Source of the DNA: Monosporascus cannonballus
Taxonomy: Eukaryota; Ascomycota; Sordariomycetes; Xylariales
Assembly: GCA_004154925.1 (NCBI GenBank)
Contig: QJNS01000018.1
Span: forward strand, 62,001 to 126,000
Direction of reading: 5' to 3'
Length of the DNA stretch: 64,000 nucleotides
Both the position numbers and the translations under genes were made by a program. Below are positions 11,246-23,261 of the stretch, in pieces (the stretch's first letter is position 1; every line of letters begins with the position of its first letter). The notes under the pieces are model-generated. The model made no database searches, was not told the DNA's origin, and saw only the letters and a list, made by a program, of their open reading frames with translations.

Positions 11246-13022
11246 ATGTCGCTCCAACCATACACTTACACACCCCTATCCGGGAATGCGCATACGCGTG
11301 TCATTAAGCTCCAGCCCGCAAAAAACAACTCGGATCCATTACATTGTACTGTCGAAGAGATCAGACTGGACACGGGCGAGCTATACAGTGCTATTTCCTA
11401 CACATGGGGCAAACCAAACTTTATTGAGAAGCTCATCATCGATCAGACTTACATACTTCCAATTACACCGAATCTTCATGATGCCCTGGTTCGATTCCGT
11501 CTCCGGGAAGAAACCCGTTCCTTATGGACGGACGCGGTTTGCATCAACCAGCAAGACGATGCCGAAAAGAGCAAACAGGTTGCCTCGATGACGAATATCT
11601 ACCGTCAAGCCTCGTCTGTTCTGGTATGGCTTGGGAACTACCCCAAAGAGGCGAAGGCCTTGAAAGAACTTGGGCAGATTTCCCGGCGCAAGGAATTCTG
11701 GCATCGGGATCCGGACCATCCAAACGAAAAATTGAGAGACGAAATTCTTGATCGCCTGTTTCTGCTCACCGACCTTCCATGGTTCGGTCGCCGCTGGATC
11801 ATCCAGGAGGTGGTCCTGAATCCGGAACCAGTATTGTTTTGCGCCACAGAGGAGCTACACTGGCTACGGCTTGTCGCTATTTTCGGTAACTTCGGTGTGC
11901 AGAGGGCGAAAAAGCCCCAGTCCTTGGAAACCATGCTCGATCTTTGGAAGACACGCATCCTGTCTCCCGACGCCCCGAACAAGACGAATTTCAAACTTTT
12001 GGATCTCATGGATGTATTCGAACATTTCGACTGCGCAAACCCTAAGGATAAGATATACGCTCTCATCGGGATAAGCGCCGACCACGACTTGCTCCGCAAT
12101 AAAGTAGACTACAGCATGCCAACCGGAGCCCTTTACACCTGGCTTGCCGCCGCTGCTTTGGACGAAGTCGACACCCGGTTGGCAATGCGCATGTGGCAAG
12201 CTATATTTGCTTGAATAACCGATCAGGAAGACGACGCCAGCAGGGTGCCATGGTGGGCTCCCGATTGGAGATTACCTAAACTCCGTATCCCAGTTCCGAG
12301 TCCCTCCTACGGGTCGAATCGCCGTTCTGCTCGGTATCGCAACACTCTCACGGACGGCTTCAGAGAACTTGATATGTTCTTGCGCAGGCTCAGGGACCGT
12401 CAGGATTATGATCACATAATGGCATTGAATGGAGCCGCGGATGTCTCACTAAAAGAGGGAGACTTTCAATACTATGTGACGAAAGTCTGGGACCCTTTCC
12501 CATCATCTACACAAGCACCAATCGTAGCTGAATGGCTTCGTGAAACTTTCCGCCGCTGGTCGGAGCACGTCGGTAAATACGTGTCACTATTGGATGGTGG
12601 GGCCTATTCGCTGGGTTCATTGATGCCTATCTATTTCGGTTAGGTGATGAAGCGAGAGATGCATCTTACAAAAATGAATCTTTGCATCGAATTCTCATAT
12701 CGGATAGACCTCTTACGGCAGATATCAATCTACACGAGCTGCGCGGAAGGAGGATATTTTCTTGGTCGATGAGACCGGGGACTTCGAATCAACATCTCGA
12801 ATTGTACGGGCTTGGCCACTTTGACAGAGGCGAGCACCTCGGTATCAGACCATGCTCGTCCCGGTGACCTAATTATGGAACCGGAAATCGATGAATTCTG
12901 CGCGACGTCTCGCTGGTCACCGCAGTATTGGATCGCTGAAGAACACGGCCGTTCAATTCTGGCTCGTGAAACCAGATGTAAAGGCCTACTACGCCTTGTT
13001 TGGTGACTGCTACTTAGGTTAA
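11246..13022 (+). pseudogene. HET-domain (heterokaryon incompatibility) gene with decayed 3' end
   Basis: The N-terminal 300 residues form a HET domain as found in fungal non-self recognition proteins: YSAISYTWG, LWTDAVCINQQDDAEKSKQV, VLVWLG, WFGRRWIIQEV and CANPKDKIYALIG. An in-frame TGA at 12212 probably sits inside a 51-nt GT..AG intron (12193-12243, with an AATAACC branch-like site), because splicing joins MRM to VPWWAPDWR, the usual next HET-family block. Downstream the frame breaks. RLGDEARDASYKNESLHRILISD and LRGRRIF are in another frame from about 12605; ARPGDLIMEPEIDEF is in a third from about 12812; and a typical HET ending, FWLVKPDVKAYYALFGDCYLG, ends in a TAA at 13020 after another shift. 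One shift could be removed by a weak intron, but not all of them. I therefore call the locus a HET gene with a degenerate C-terminus. Confidence 0.75.
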
Positions 13023-13393
13023 GCTTGTGGCAATACATTTGGGGATGGTGAAGTGCCAACAATAGTAACTACCGTTACCTATAAGTTACCTATATAGCGA
13101 CTGTAGGTAGTACGGAAGGCTAAAAGCCGCAGGGAATGGTAATACCTAAGTATAAAAGACAGGAAAATAAAACAATTGCCGGGAGGAAAACAGAATAAAT
13201 GATATTATCCGTGAGGCGAAGAAAATTTTACTATCGAAATGTTGGATACATGATTTAAACATTTCACAAAATGCGGGGATTTGTATATATCGTGACTTTC
13301 ACAGGTTAAGTTGCCTACTTACCTAAGTAAAGTACGGAATCCAAGAATTTATGCAGTATTTTATAATAAAGACAAGGACAAACTTCCGGCACA
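13023..13393. other. Intergenic, promoter side of mitochondrial SerRS
   Basis: An AT-rich stretch of about 370 nt with no coding signal. It must carry the SerRS promoter. No motif stands out. Confidence 0.5.
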
Positions 13394-15013
13394 ATGAGAA
13401 TCCCGAAACGACCTTTCATATGTGCGCAATGCCGCCTCGTTCGGGCGCGGTCGATGCGCCCATTCCACGGTAGCATCGCCCGTCTTTCGAGCTCCGGCGA
13501 AGCTTCCCAAACCAACGCTACTTCGTATTCCTCGGCCCCGCGACCGACGACCGCGCCCCGCCCCAACATCGACATCAAGCACATCCGCCAGAACGCGACG
13601 CTGTACGCGCAAAACTGCCTCGAGCGGAATTACAGGCCGCAGTCGGAGTACCCGGCGCGCATCAGCGCGCTCTTCGAGGAGTGGCAGGCGCGGCAGCGGG
13701 ACGCGCGGGGCCTGCGCGAGCGGAGCAACCTCGTGAGGCGGCAGATCGCGAACCCGGCGAGCATCCAGCACGAGGGGGACGACGAGGGGGGCGGCGGCGG
13801 CGGCGGCCCGCCCGCCGCCGAGGCGGAGGCGCTGCGGGGGAGGCCCAGGGAGGCGCTGCTCGAGGAGGCGCGCGAGCTCAAGCGGCGGCTGTCGGCCATC
13901 GAGGAGGACGAGGCGCGCCTCGAGGCCGAGATGGAGGACCTCGCGCTCGCGATCCCGAACCTCACGAGCGCCGAGACGCCCCGCGGCGACGAGCCCCGCG
14001 TCCTGAGCTACATCAACGACGGCGGCGGCGGCGACCGCCCCGACCCCTCCTCGTCGGACCGCGTGTGGCGCTCCCACGTGCACGTCGGGTCCGAGCTGGG
14101 CCTGCTCGACTTCGCGGGCGCCGCCACGTCGTCCGGCTGGGGCTGGTACTACCTGCTCGACGAGGGGGCGCAGCTCGAGCAGGCGCTCATCCAGTACGCG
14201 CTCGCCGTGGTGGCCAGGCACGGCTGGCGCCGCGTCGCGCCGCCCAGCGTCGTGTACAGCCACATCGCGGCAGCGTGCGGCTTCCAGCCGCGCGCCCAGA
14301 ACGGCGAGCAGCAGGTGTACGCGCTGTCGCGGGGCGCGGGCGACGCGGGGCGCGGCGGCAGGCCCGAGCTCTGCCTCGCGGGCACGGCCGAGATCCCGCT
14401 GGCGGGCCTCAAGGCCAACGCGACGCTCGAGGTGGGCGAGCTGCCGCTGAGGACGGTGGGCGTGTCGCGGTGCTACCGGGCCGAGGCGGGCGCGCGGGGC
14501 GCCGACACCAAGGGGCTGTACCGGGTGCACGAGTTCAGCAAGGTGGAGATGTTCGCGTGGACGCCGCCGTCGGCCGACCTCGCGGCCGAGGTGTTCGACG
14601 AGATGCTCGACGTCCAGACGGAGATCCTGGGGGCGCTCGGCCTGCGGTGCCGCGTGCTCGAGATGCCGAGCGCCGACCTCGGCGCGTCAGCGAGCCGCAA
14701 GTGCGACATCGAGGCCTACTTCCCCTCGCGGCGCGACGGCTGGGGCGAGGTCACGAGCGCCAGCATCTGCGGCGACTACCAGACCCGCAGGCTGGCCACG
14801 CGCGCCCGAGTCGACGGCCGCATGACCTACCCCTGGACCGTCAACGGCACGGCGCTCGCGGTCCCGCGCGTCCTGGCTGCCCTGCTCGAGAACGGGTGGG
14901 ACGAGGACGAGATGTCCGTCACGATCCCGGAGTGCCTGCGTCCGTGGATGGATGGGAAGGACAAGATTAGACCGAAGCATCAGCGGAAGATTAGACCGAA
15001 GCATCAGCGGTAG
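13394..15013 (+). CDS. Seryl-tRNA synthetase, mitochondrial
   Basis: A single-exon, very GC-rich gene of 539 residues. It would charge mitochondrial tRNA-Ser. The first 50 or so residues are Arg/Ser-rich without acidic residues (RIPKRPFICAQCRLVRARSM), as in a matrix-targeting presequence. The long helical arm of SerRS follows (IDIKHIRQNATLYAQNCLERN to about residue 190), interrupted by an Asp/Glu then poly-Gly insert (GDDEGGGGGGGPP). Catalytic core: AGTAEIPLAGLKANATL, motif 2 at CYRAEAGARGADTKGLYRVHEF, and motif 3 at VNGTALAVPRVLAALLENGW. It resembles fungal Dia4-type mitochondrial SerRS. The last 16 codons are two copies of an 8-residue unit, KIRPKHQR, made by a 24-bp tandem duplication just before the stop. 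Long open frames on the opposite strand are by-products of the GC-rich codons. Confidence 0.93.
   Translation: MRIPKRPFICAQCRLVRARSMRPFHGSIARLSSSGEASQTNATSYSSAPRPTTAPRPNIDIKHIRQNATLYAQNCLERNYRPQSEYPARISALFEEWQARQRDARGLRERSNLVRRQIANPASIQHEGDDEGGGGGGGPPAAEAEALRGRPREALLEEARELKRRLSAIEEDEARLEAEMEDLALAIPNLTSAETPRGDEPRVLSYINDGGGGDRPDPSSSDRVWRSHVHVGSELGLLDFAGAATSSGWGWYYLLDEGAQLEQALIQYALAVVARHGWRRVAPPSVVYSHIAAACGFQPRAQNGEQQVYALSRGAGDAGRGGRPELCLAGTAEIPLAGLKANATLEVGELPLRTVGVSRCYRAEAGARGADTKGLYRVHEFSKVEMFAWTPPSADLAAEVFDEMLDVQTEILGALGLRCRVLEMPSADLGASASRKCDIEAYFPSRRDGWGEVTSASICGDYQTRRLATRARVDGRMTYPWTVNGTALAVPRVLAALLENGWDEDEMSVTIPECLRPWMDGKDKIRPKHQRKIRPKHQR
14963..15010 (+). repeat. 24-bp tandem duplication at the SerRS C-terminus
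   Basis: Two exact consecutive 24-bp copies (14963-14986 and 14987-15010) encode KIRPKHQR twice, immediately before the stop codon. The unit lies beyond the conserved catalytic domain and adds basic charge to the tail. Confidence 0.9.
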
Positions 15014-15544
15014 TTTAGGCCGGCGGGACTTAAGGCTGGAAATGGGATGGCACTATCAGCGGAATTAGGCGTCTCGGAGGTGTAGGATCACGGCCATGAA
15101 TCTACTAGGGAGCCATCGGAATTGTACAAGTTGTATATCATTAACATCATAGGGCGGCACTTTACTAGTATGTGATCTGAAGTAGACATGCCGGCTACTG
15201 TAATAACAAAGCAAACCTTCATCTCATCTCATCTCAGAGCAGGGCCTTCCTTCCCTCCCCAACGTCGTGTCCATGCCCATCAGACCATCATCATACGAAT
15301 TGAATTGAATAAACAAAACAATCCAGACTCATAACCCATCTCGAACCATACAAGCCGCTGCCGGCTTCTTTAATCCCCCAGAAGCAAAACAGCAAAAGTA
15401 CCAGGGGCATATTTCCAAGTACTCATTCATACATCGGCAAAAGGGGAAACCCGGCATCATTCATCCGGCCATTATAACGATCCCGAACAAAGCAACAATT
15501 AGTCCATCAATCAATCACCGCCCCAACTCCGCACGGACGCTGTC
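15014..15544. other. Intergenic, convergent 3' ends
   Basis: Downstream regions of the SerRS and coiled-coil genes, which converge. No coding signal or RNA gene was seen. Confidence 0.5.
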
Positions 15545-18500
15545 CTAAGCGGCAGACACCATGACGGGAACATCACCGGCAATGCTCTCCGAGTCGGCCA
15601 GGTTCTCCGTCACGACGCTGTCGGTGCCCGGGGCGCCCTCCGCATAATCGCTATGGTCGTCGTAGTCGGTATCGCCGCCCTCGACCGTGCTCTCGAGGCT
15701 CGAGCGCCGCAGCGTGCCCGCATCGCTAGCCGCGTCCCGTACCTCGTTCTCATCAGCACCATGGTCTCCATCTCCCATCACCTCGGTCGCGTCCTCATCC
15801 TCCTCATCGAACGGGGACTCCGGCTCAGGCGTGAGATCGCGGTCCTGATCCTCGTCCTCGCTCTCCCCGATGACCTCGTTGACGGCGTTGGCGCCGCTGT
15901 TCTCCTTTTCATCGCTGGTCTCGAGGTCACCGTAGCCCTTTGCCGCGACGCTCGCGGCAGCCGCCCCTCCGGCGGCCGCGGCTGCTGCGCGCCTGCCTGC
16001 AGGGGCCCAGCTGCTCTTGCGCAGGGCGCCAGCCCCGGTGCCGGGCGTGCGCACGCTCTGGCTCCGCGTGACCCCGCCGGCGGGCATGTTGCTGTTGATC
16101 TGGCTGAGGGACAGGATGCGACGGTTACTAGCGCCAGGCTGTTTGGGAGTCAGGCTCGTCCTGTTGCCGGCGACGGCCATGTTGACAGCGGCGGTGGAGG
16201 AGCGTTTCGTCGGCGTGGCGGTGTCGGCGGGCGACGACGAGAAACTCGACCTGGCGCCCGGCACACGCTTGCGGCTCATGGCCTCCCGCGCGCCCTTGGC
16301 GCCAGACTTGGTCATGAGCAGGGCGCGCGAGTGGTCGAGCACGCCCTCGAGGATGCGGCGCTCGAGGCCCTCGGCGCGCGCGTCCATGGCGTGCAGCTCC
16401 TCACGGCGGATGCGCAGCGCTGTCTCCAGCGACGAGATGTCGGCCGCCATGCGCGCCTTCTGGCGCAGCAGGGACTCCTGCTCGCCGCGGAGCGCCTGGA
16501 CCGACTCGCGCAGCTGCGCCTCCTCGTCGCGCAGGTGGATGAGATTGGTTTCGACCTCGGCTCGCTCCGCCTTCTGCCGCTCGAGCGCGATCGTAGTCAC
16601 CCTAAGACTCTTCTCGTGGGCCTCCTGCTCCTCGGTGTTGCGCATCTTCTGCGAGGAGAGGAAGTCTGAGATCTCGGCGGCCGTCTGCACGACTTGTTTG
16701 TGAACCTTGTCTAGCGTGGAGAGCTGTTCGTAAGCCTTGTCGGCAACCCCGGTATGATCGACCAGCTTGTCGAGCTTCGTATTCAGCTCTTCCTTGTCGC
16801 TGTTCAGGAGAATCACGTCCAGCTTCGTGTGAATCTCGCCAGGGTCGATTTTCTCCGCTACTGTAATAAGCGTATCGAGTTTCGTATGCACGGCTTCCCT
16901 ATCGTCATTCTCGATTATCTTGTCCAGTTTCGAGTGCACCTCGGCAGGGTCGCATTTCTCCGCAATCTCGTACAACTTGACTTGAACTTCGCTGTCATCA
17001 TACTTGTTTTCGATGATCTTGTCGAGTCTAGCAACGACGTCGGCATCGTTGTATTTGTCCTCAGCAAGCTTGTCGAGCCTGGCTAGAACCTCGGCGTCGC
17101 TATACTTGTCTTCGGCGAGTTTGTCGAGCTTAGCTTGCACTTCCGCGTCGTTGTATTTGTCCTCGGCGAGTTTATCGAGCTTGGCCAGCACCTCCGCATC
17201 GCTGTACTTATCCGCGGCGAGTTTGTCAAGCCGAGCGAGGACCTCCGTGTCGCTGTATTTGTCCTCGGCAAGCTTGTCGAGGCGGGCGATGACCTCGGCG
17301 TCATCGTACTTCTCGGGCGGCGGCGGCAGCGCGGGCAGCTCGGGCTTGGCCTCCTCGATGGTCTTCTGGATGTCGGTGACGGAGCTCTTGGAGAGCTCGA
17401 AGTGCTGGCCCACGATCTCCAGCACATTCTTGATGCTCTCGAGCACCTGGGGCTGGAACTCGGCGACGCGACCCTGCAGGCCCTCGACGATGCCGACGGC
17501 CTGCTGGATCTGGTCGCGCGTCGCCTGGTGCTGGCTCTTCTCGTCCGCGTGGTGCTCCTCGGATTTGCCACATAGCTGCTCAACCTGTCCGAACACCGTC
17601 TTGGACGCCTCCTCCATCTTCTCCAACGAGTCCGTCACCGTCGACCCGAGCGTGTCGACAAGGACTTTGAGCTCCTCGCCGATGGCCTTTGTGCCGGCGA
17701 TGGCGGCCTCCATGTCGGCGTCGTGGGCCTCGCCGGCGGCCGCGCGCTCTTGCATCACCTTCTCGAACGCGTTGTACTTCGCGACGAGCTCGCCGATCTT
17801 CTCGTCGATCTTAGCGCTGAGAGTTTCGGTGGTCTGCTGGAACTTCTCGTCGGTATCCAGCTTGGCGCCGACCACGCTACCCTTAGCCTCTTCGAACTCA
17901 TTCTTCATGACCTCGAGCAGCTCCTTTACGTCTCGGCCGACATTGGCGTTCGGTGCCATCGTATTGCTTAGGTTCCCCAGGAGCCGACCTACGGTATCTA
18001 TACCACTCGCACCAGCCTCCAATTTCTCCTGCATCAGGCATTGCAGTTGCTCCAAGAACATCTTGACTTCGCCGACGCGCTCACTGACGCCCACGATCTC
18101 TGCGCGACGTTCTACCAGCGCCTGGCCGCTTGCTTCTGCCTGCGCGGTGGCGTTCTCCTTCAGCTCTTTAACGATGTCCTCGACCGCCTTGACGTCATGC
18201 TTGGACGGCAGAGCAGCGATGTCGTCCTTGCAAGGAAGGGCGGCGATGTCGTCCTTGGACGGAAGAGCCGCGATGTCGTCTTTGGAGGGAAGAGCAGATA
18301 TATCATCTCTTGAGGGCAAGGCAGCGATATCAGACTTAACCGACTCCTGGATGATGGTCTTGATCTCCAGAACGGCGGCCTCAACAGCTTCGACATGACT
18401 CTTCATGACCTTCTCCGGGTCCTCCAAGGCCTTCTCGGACCGCTCCTTCATCTCGTCGAAGGCGATGTTCACCTGGGTCACGAGAGACTCGATGGCAACG

Positions 18501-21500
18501 AGGTCCTCCTTTCTAGAGACCTTCTCCAGCTGGTCCACAACGGAACCGATAGAGTCTTTGGTCTCGAGAATCAAGGCATGGACGGCATCAATGTGGTCCT
18601 TCCTGACGGACTGCTCGCCGTCGAGTATGTCCTCCATCCGACCCTTGGTGTTTCGGAGGATGGTCTCGATGGCTTGAACGTCCTCCTTGGTGGCCGGGTC
18701 TTCGAGGTGGATGGGCGTGGAGTTGGCTTTTCTCTTAATTGCCGCCAAGTCCGCCACGTGCTGTTCGAGCTTCCCGATGGCCTCAATAATCTCGACATTG
18801 GATATGGCTTCCAGGGAAGCCTGCAGGTTGCGGATCGACTCCTCCACCCCTTCGTTTGAGATGGCTGCCACGGAAGCCTGCAGATTCCGCAGAGACTCCT
18901 CAACCTCGGCATTGGATATGCCTGCCACCTTCTCCTGCAGGCCCCGAAGCATCTCTTCTATCTCGGACAGATCTACCTTGGCTGAACCCTCGGACGCGGC
19001 GGGCCCGGGTTGCGGGGCCTCGATCGCCTCTATCTTCACCCTGAGCTGGCCCATCATGACCTCGAGGTTCTTAATATCGTCCTGCTTGAGCATGTCCGCC
19101 GGGACGAGGGCGTCGCTCTGGACAGCACCCAGCGGCGCAACAGCCTTGTCACTGTCGCCGTTCTGCTCGCGGAGGGCGTCAATCTCGGTACGGACGTTGC
19201 TGAGGCCCGTATTGAGCGCATCGAGGATCTCGTCGTTGGCAGTGAGGTCGACAGGCTTGTCGCCGATCTTCTCCAAGAGAGTGCGCAAGTCACTGAAGCC
19301 CTCGTGGAGGGCGTCGAGAATATCCGTAGTCCCTGCATGGGGCCGGAGGAGTTCGTGCCGGACTCTCTCGATACCGTCGCGGATGGACTCCAGGGCTTCC
19401 CTATTATCGGGAACAGGCGGCACGTGCGGCACTAGAGAAGAGTTGACAGCGTCTCGTAGCGATTCGAGCTCCTCCTTGAGCATCTCCTTTGAACTGTCTG
19501 AAGCCCTCGCAACAAGCTCGGATAGCTCGCCACGGAAGCTCTCAAAACTCTTGGTGAGATTTTCCAAAAGCTCTTCGTGGGCGTCATTCTCGGCGAGTCG
19601 GTCAACGTAGCTCTCGATGTGCGTCCGCAACTGGTCTAGACCGTCCCTGGTGGCATCCAAGACCTGCTCGGTATCCCTTCCAGTCGCGGCGGCATTCTGC
19701 TTGGCCTCCTCTGACACGGCCTTGAATTCCTGCTGCATGAACCGCATGATTTCATGCAGGCGTCCCATCACCTCCGAGTTATCAGTATGTGGAACCACAG
19801 CAGCACTGTTGTCAAGGAAGTCGAAAGACTTCAGGCCTTGTTGGACCGCATCCACAACATCATCCCTCGTCAAGTCGTTAGTAAGGCCTGATGCTGCAAC
19901 GGGGAACTCGAACTCCTCGAGGCATTCCCGAACGGCTTCGAGGACTTCGTCCCGGGATAGAGTAGTAGGCGAGTCAACCTGGGGTGGTTGAAAGTGTTGC
20001 AATCCTTCCATAATAGCCTGGTAGACCTCTTCCCGCGTGACGCCTTGGGACGGCTCTTGGTTAGGGGTATATTCTTGAAGACCCTCCTTCAGACACGAAA
20101 GGACTTCGTCGCGCTCGAGGCCGATCTGCTCGACCTGGATCTCGGGCTTATAATTCTCCCAAGCGTCCTTGACAGCGAGTATAACGTCGTCTCGGGTGAG
20201 CTCGGGTTCCCCGGACTCGTCCGCTTTCGAGTCGGACAAGGCCGTTCGTATTGCGTTATAGATCTCCTGGTAATCGATCGCGGATTTCATCGATGCAGCC
20301 GACGCTCTCCTATGTTCTCGGAGCAACTCGTTCATGTGTTGCTTCATTTGGTCCAGGCCTTCCTCCACGATCCGCGCGACTTCCTGCTTGCCTGCAGATT
20401 CGTCTTGGCCATGCGCGCCGGCATCGATCTCGTCCAGCTTTCGGGCGATATCACGGCCCATGCCAAGAACCTCGCCCCGAAGTTCTCGCACGAGAGCCTT
20501 GACCTCGGCCGTCATCCCGCCCCCTTGGGCTACACTATCCTTCACAGAGCGGATGACCTTCATGACATCCTCGTTGATCAGCTCCGTCGCTCTGGCTGGC
20601 GGGTGGCCTTCCTTGCTCGCAAGAGTCATCTGGCCGTTGCGTTCGCTCCAATCCAGCTCCTGGATGCCGCGCTCGCCGTCGTCATCCTCGAAATAGACGT
20701 GCTTTGGCCTAGTTGTGCCGCCGGCGCCGCCTCCACCTCTACCTCCGCTGGCGGGAACCATGGCTTGGCTATGATTGGTCTCCTTTAGATAGCTAATGAG
20801 CTCCTCGACCTTTGCAGACGATGCCATACCAGCCAGCTTCTCCGCCACTTCGCTGAGTTGGCTAATGACTGCGTCCTGGCCGTCCCTAGTTCCCATCTCG
20901 CGTATGACCTTTTCAAGCAACGCAATGACCGCCGGTGATTCACTAGACGCCAGCGACGGCGTGCTGATGGTCGACTCCCTGTCAATGGATGCCGAGAAGC
21001 TGTTGGGCGACGGGATCTGGGGTAGAGAGAAAGGCTTGGACTTTGACACAGGCGAGGTACTATGCCCCTTGTTCTCGATGTACAGGCCACCGGAGTATGT
21101 GTCGCGATTGGGGTCTCGATGGGCCCGTACGTTATCTATATTGGCGACGAGGTCCCGCAGACTCTTCCGGATATCCTCATCTCTGGCATGAGTGGCCTCC
21201 TTCAGGCTCATCAAGTCGGTTGCATTGTCTCTGCTCCGTCGACTGAGCTGAGCCATCTCTTTCTGCAGAGCCGTGGCAATATTTGTGAGGCTAATGATCT
21301 GGCCGGACAGATAATCCCAAGTAGAAGATCCTCTGCCCCCAGCATTGGAGTTGTTCGTGACAGTTGAGAGTGGGGCCGGCCTCTCTTCCTCTCGCGTCGG
21401 CGCTGGGCCCATGTTTTGTAAAGCCAACATGGTGGCGGATTGTGGTGGGGCATTTTCCCCAAGGATACTGTGCTGGTTCCTTCTCGTCATCGAAGGACGC

Positions 21501-22143
21501 ACAGCAGGGTTGAGACTTAGCGACATCGGGGGTGGCGTTGAGGGGTTCGGGTTTGCGTTTTCCTTGTCTGCTGGCTTGAACTGCCTCTCGGGTTCTCGGC
21601 CTCGAAGTGGTGTCACGGGCCTTGAGAACTTCTCTGGTGAAGAACCCCTGGGAGGTGGTGTTTGGGGATCCTGTGCCGCCTCGATCATGAGGCTCAAGTC
21701 CCGCACAGTCCCCGGCTGAAGCGATTGCATTCGCCTGTGGGAGTTCGGTCTTGCAGCGAGGGCCCGCTCTAGCGTGGCTTCGCCCGTAGTTGACCGCTTC
21801 TTAAGAGCGGGCACGAGCGCTGTCGCCTCGTTCTCCCTGGCTTTCTCCGCCAAAGCTTGATGTGCCGACTGGATAGCAAGAGACGTCCCACTCCTCGAGG
21901 GGCTGACGCTCGGCGACTGAGGATTCAAAGGCAGAGGGGGAGGCGCTCGGTCTGGGTCTGAGCTATCCCACCTATCGCAGCATGTCAGTCAACAGAACGA
22001 GTGGATAATTGCCACCCATCATCAGGAAAGAAAAGAGCATCGCCAGAAATGATGGCTTACATTGGTATGAGTGCTCCTGTGGAGGAGGAATGCAGATGTC
22101 TTACGTGCCGGTCTGCTGGGGCATCGCGCTCCACTGGCGCCAT
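15545..22143 (-). CDS. Giant coiled-coil protein with internal repeat arrays, 2169 aa
   Basis: Two exons: 22143-22061 and 21971-15545 (89-nt intron). The start ATG at 22143 gives MAPVERDAPADRH and joins through the intron to WDSSDPDRAPPPLPLNP. The N-terminal 250 residues are Pro/Ser-rich and disordered (many SP/TP sites). A very long acidic helical region follows. It contains repeated RDEVLEAV-like helices (about 19840-20240), three GLQ-EAISN-like units (about 18750-18960), a 9-residue array (18190-18336) and a 17-residue array (16750-17320). A classical coiled coil ends the helical part (about 16330-16700), then a Ser/Ala/Arg-rich segment and an acidic tail. No ATPase motif or membrane segment was seen. 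The architecture suits a cytoskeletal, septal or spindle-associated scaffold, but I do not recognise a named orthologue. Large frames on the opposite strand are shadows. Confidence 0.88.
16750..17320 (-). repeat. 17-residue (51-bp) repeat array inside the coiled-coil gene
   Basis: About ten consecutive units of the form KYSDAEVLARLDKLAED. The units near 17320 are nearly identical and those toward 16750 are increasingly diverged (for example EVHSKLDKIIEN and ELNTKLDKL). The fixed L..LDK..E spacing suggests stacked amphipathic helices. The gradient in identity implies that the array grew recently at its N-terminal side. Confidence 0.85.
18190..18336 (-). repeat. 9-residue (27-bp) repeat array in the coiled-coil gene
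   Basis: Five near-identical units of the type SKDDIAALP follow one another. The unit length breaks a heptad pattern, so this segment may be a flexible or helix-capping linker between helical blocks. Confidence 0.85.
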
Positions 22144-23261
22144 CTTGATATATGATGAGCTTTATTTATATGTATAAAATCAGACGGAATGGTATTCTGA
22201 AAAAGAGAGGGTATCGTAAACTGGCTATTTTTCACCGCCGATTATTGACTCGCCCTCACTCTGAGGCAAGCCGAAGCCACATATGGAGGGGAATTGGAGA
22301 TATGAAAAGGGGATTGTGCGACTGTGGATGATGAACCGAATTGTTTGTAAGTGGGTGCTGGAAGGAAGAAGATATGTAGCAATCGATGTCTAATTCATAT
22401 CCCACTTAATGAAGAGGGTTGCGCATAAAGAGGTGACCGCCTCGAGCGAATGGTGGGAATCCAGTGGGCATCCCGCTCTTGCATGTGGACAAACAATGAC
22501 CAGCGCTTTCCCAATCTCGATTTGTTCGATTTGTTTTGTAGCGTCACTCACCGCTACCCCAGCAACGGGCTCGTTCAGCGCTACAGCTCGGGCCACAATC
22601 GGTATAGGCGCGGCTTGGCGGATTGATTTGGGCTTGTCCGATACCCAATCGATTCCCAATTGGTTTGTTTTTGTCTGACCAACTGGAGACCTCAAGCACC
22701 TGCAGCTGTGATGTTGTGCATTGCCCTGATGCAAATGATTCAAAGTCCATACAGGTGATTGGATGATCTTTGTGTATGGAGACCGGTTTACTGCGGTCCA
22801 ACCTGCTTCTTAATTGCGTCTGTGCCTTTTTGCAATACCGTACCGATGACCTCTCTTCACCTCCGAAGTATGAGAATGCCAATTAAAGAACCAACCGGGC
22901 CCATAATCAAGGCGGGGTTTACGTGGATGGAATATGGGGAGAGGGGGAGGGGAGAACGGAGAGAACGACCACTTGAAGAATGCGCATCACATCAGTTACC
23001 ATTTTTTTTTCTTTCATTGGAGTCGAGTCTTCTTCTATTTGCGCCTTCGTACCTACCCGACTCAAGAAAGCCGCCTGATAAGCACTGAGTACCTAGACAT
23101 ATCAATCATATCCTCCGATCGAGAGCGCCGTAATAGTACAGATTTCCATCAAACGCCGGCTTGACCTATATATACATACATACAACCTCATGCCTCTTCT
23201 AGCTCTAAAGTCGCACTTTTCCGCTCGTACACGTCATGTCTTACCCAAATTCACAGCCCGT
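22144..23261. other. Intergenic, coiled-coil gene promoter and carrier 3' side
   Basis: No gene can be supported. The part near 22144 is the upstream region of the coiled-coil gene; the part near 23261 is downstream of the mitochondrial carrier. Simple TATA/TACA-rich sequence lies at about 23166-23186. Confidence 0.5.

Noticed and set aside
12212..12214. Nonsense mutation right after the HET domain
   Set aside because: A 51-nt GT..AG intron with a branch-like site removes it and restores the conserved WAPDWR block.
13361..14970. 389- and 429-codon frames overlapping SerRS in other frames
   Set aside because: They are Arg/Ala/Gly-rich shadows of a very GC-rich gene; the SerRS frame alone has conserved motifs.
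15653..20788. Long plus-strand open frames (up to 464 codons) opposite the coiled-coil gene
   Set aside because: They mirror the biased codons and repeats of the minus-strand gene, have Ser/Leu/Arg-rich nonsense composition and contain no domain.
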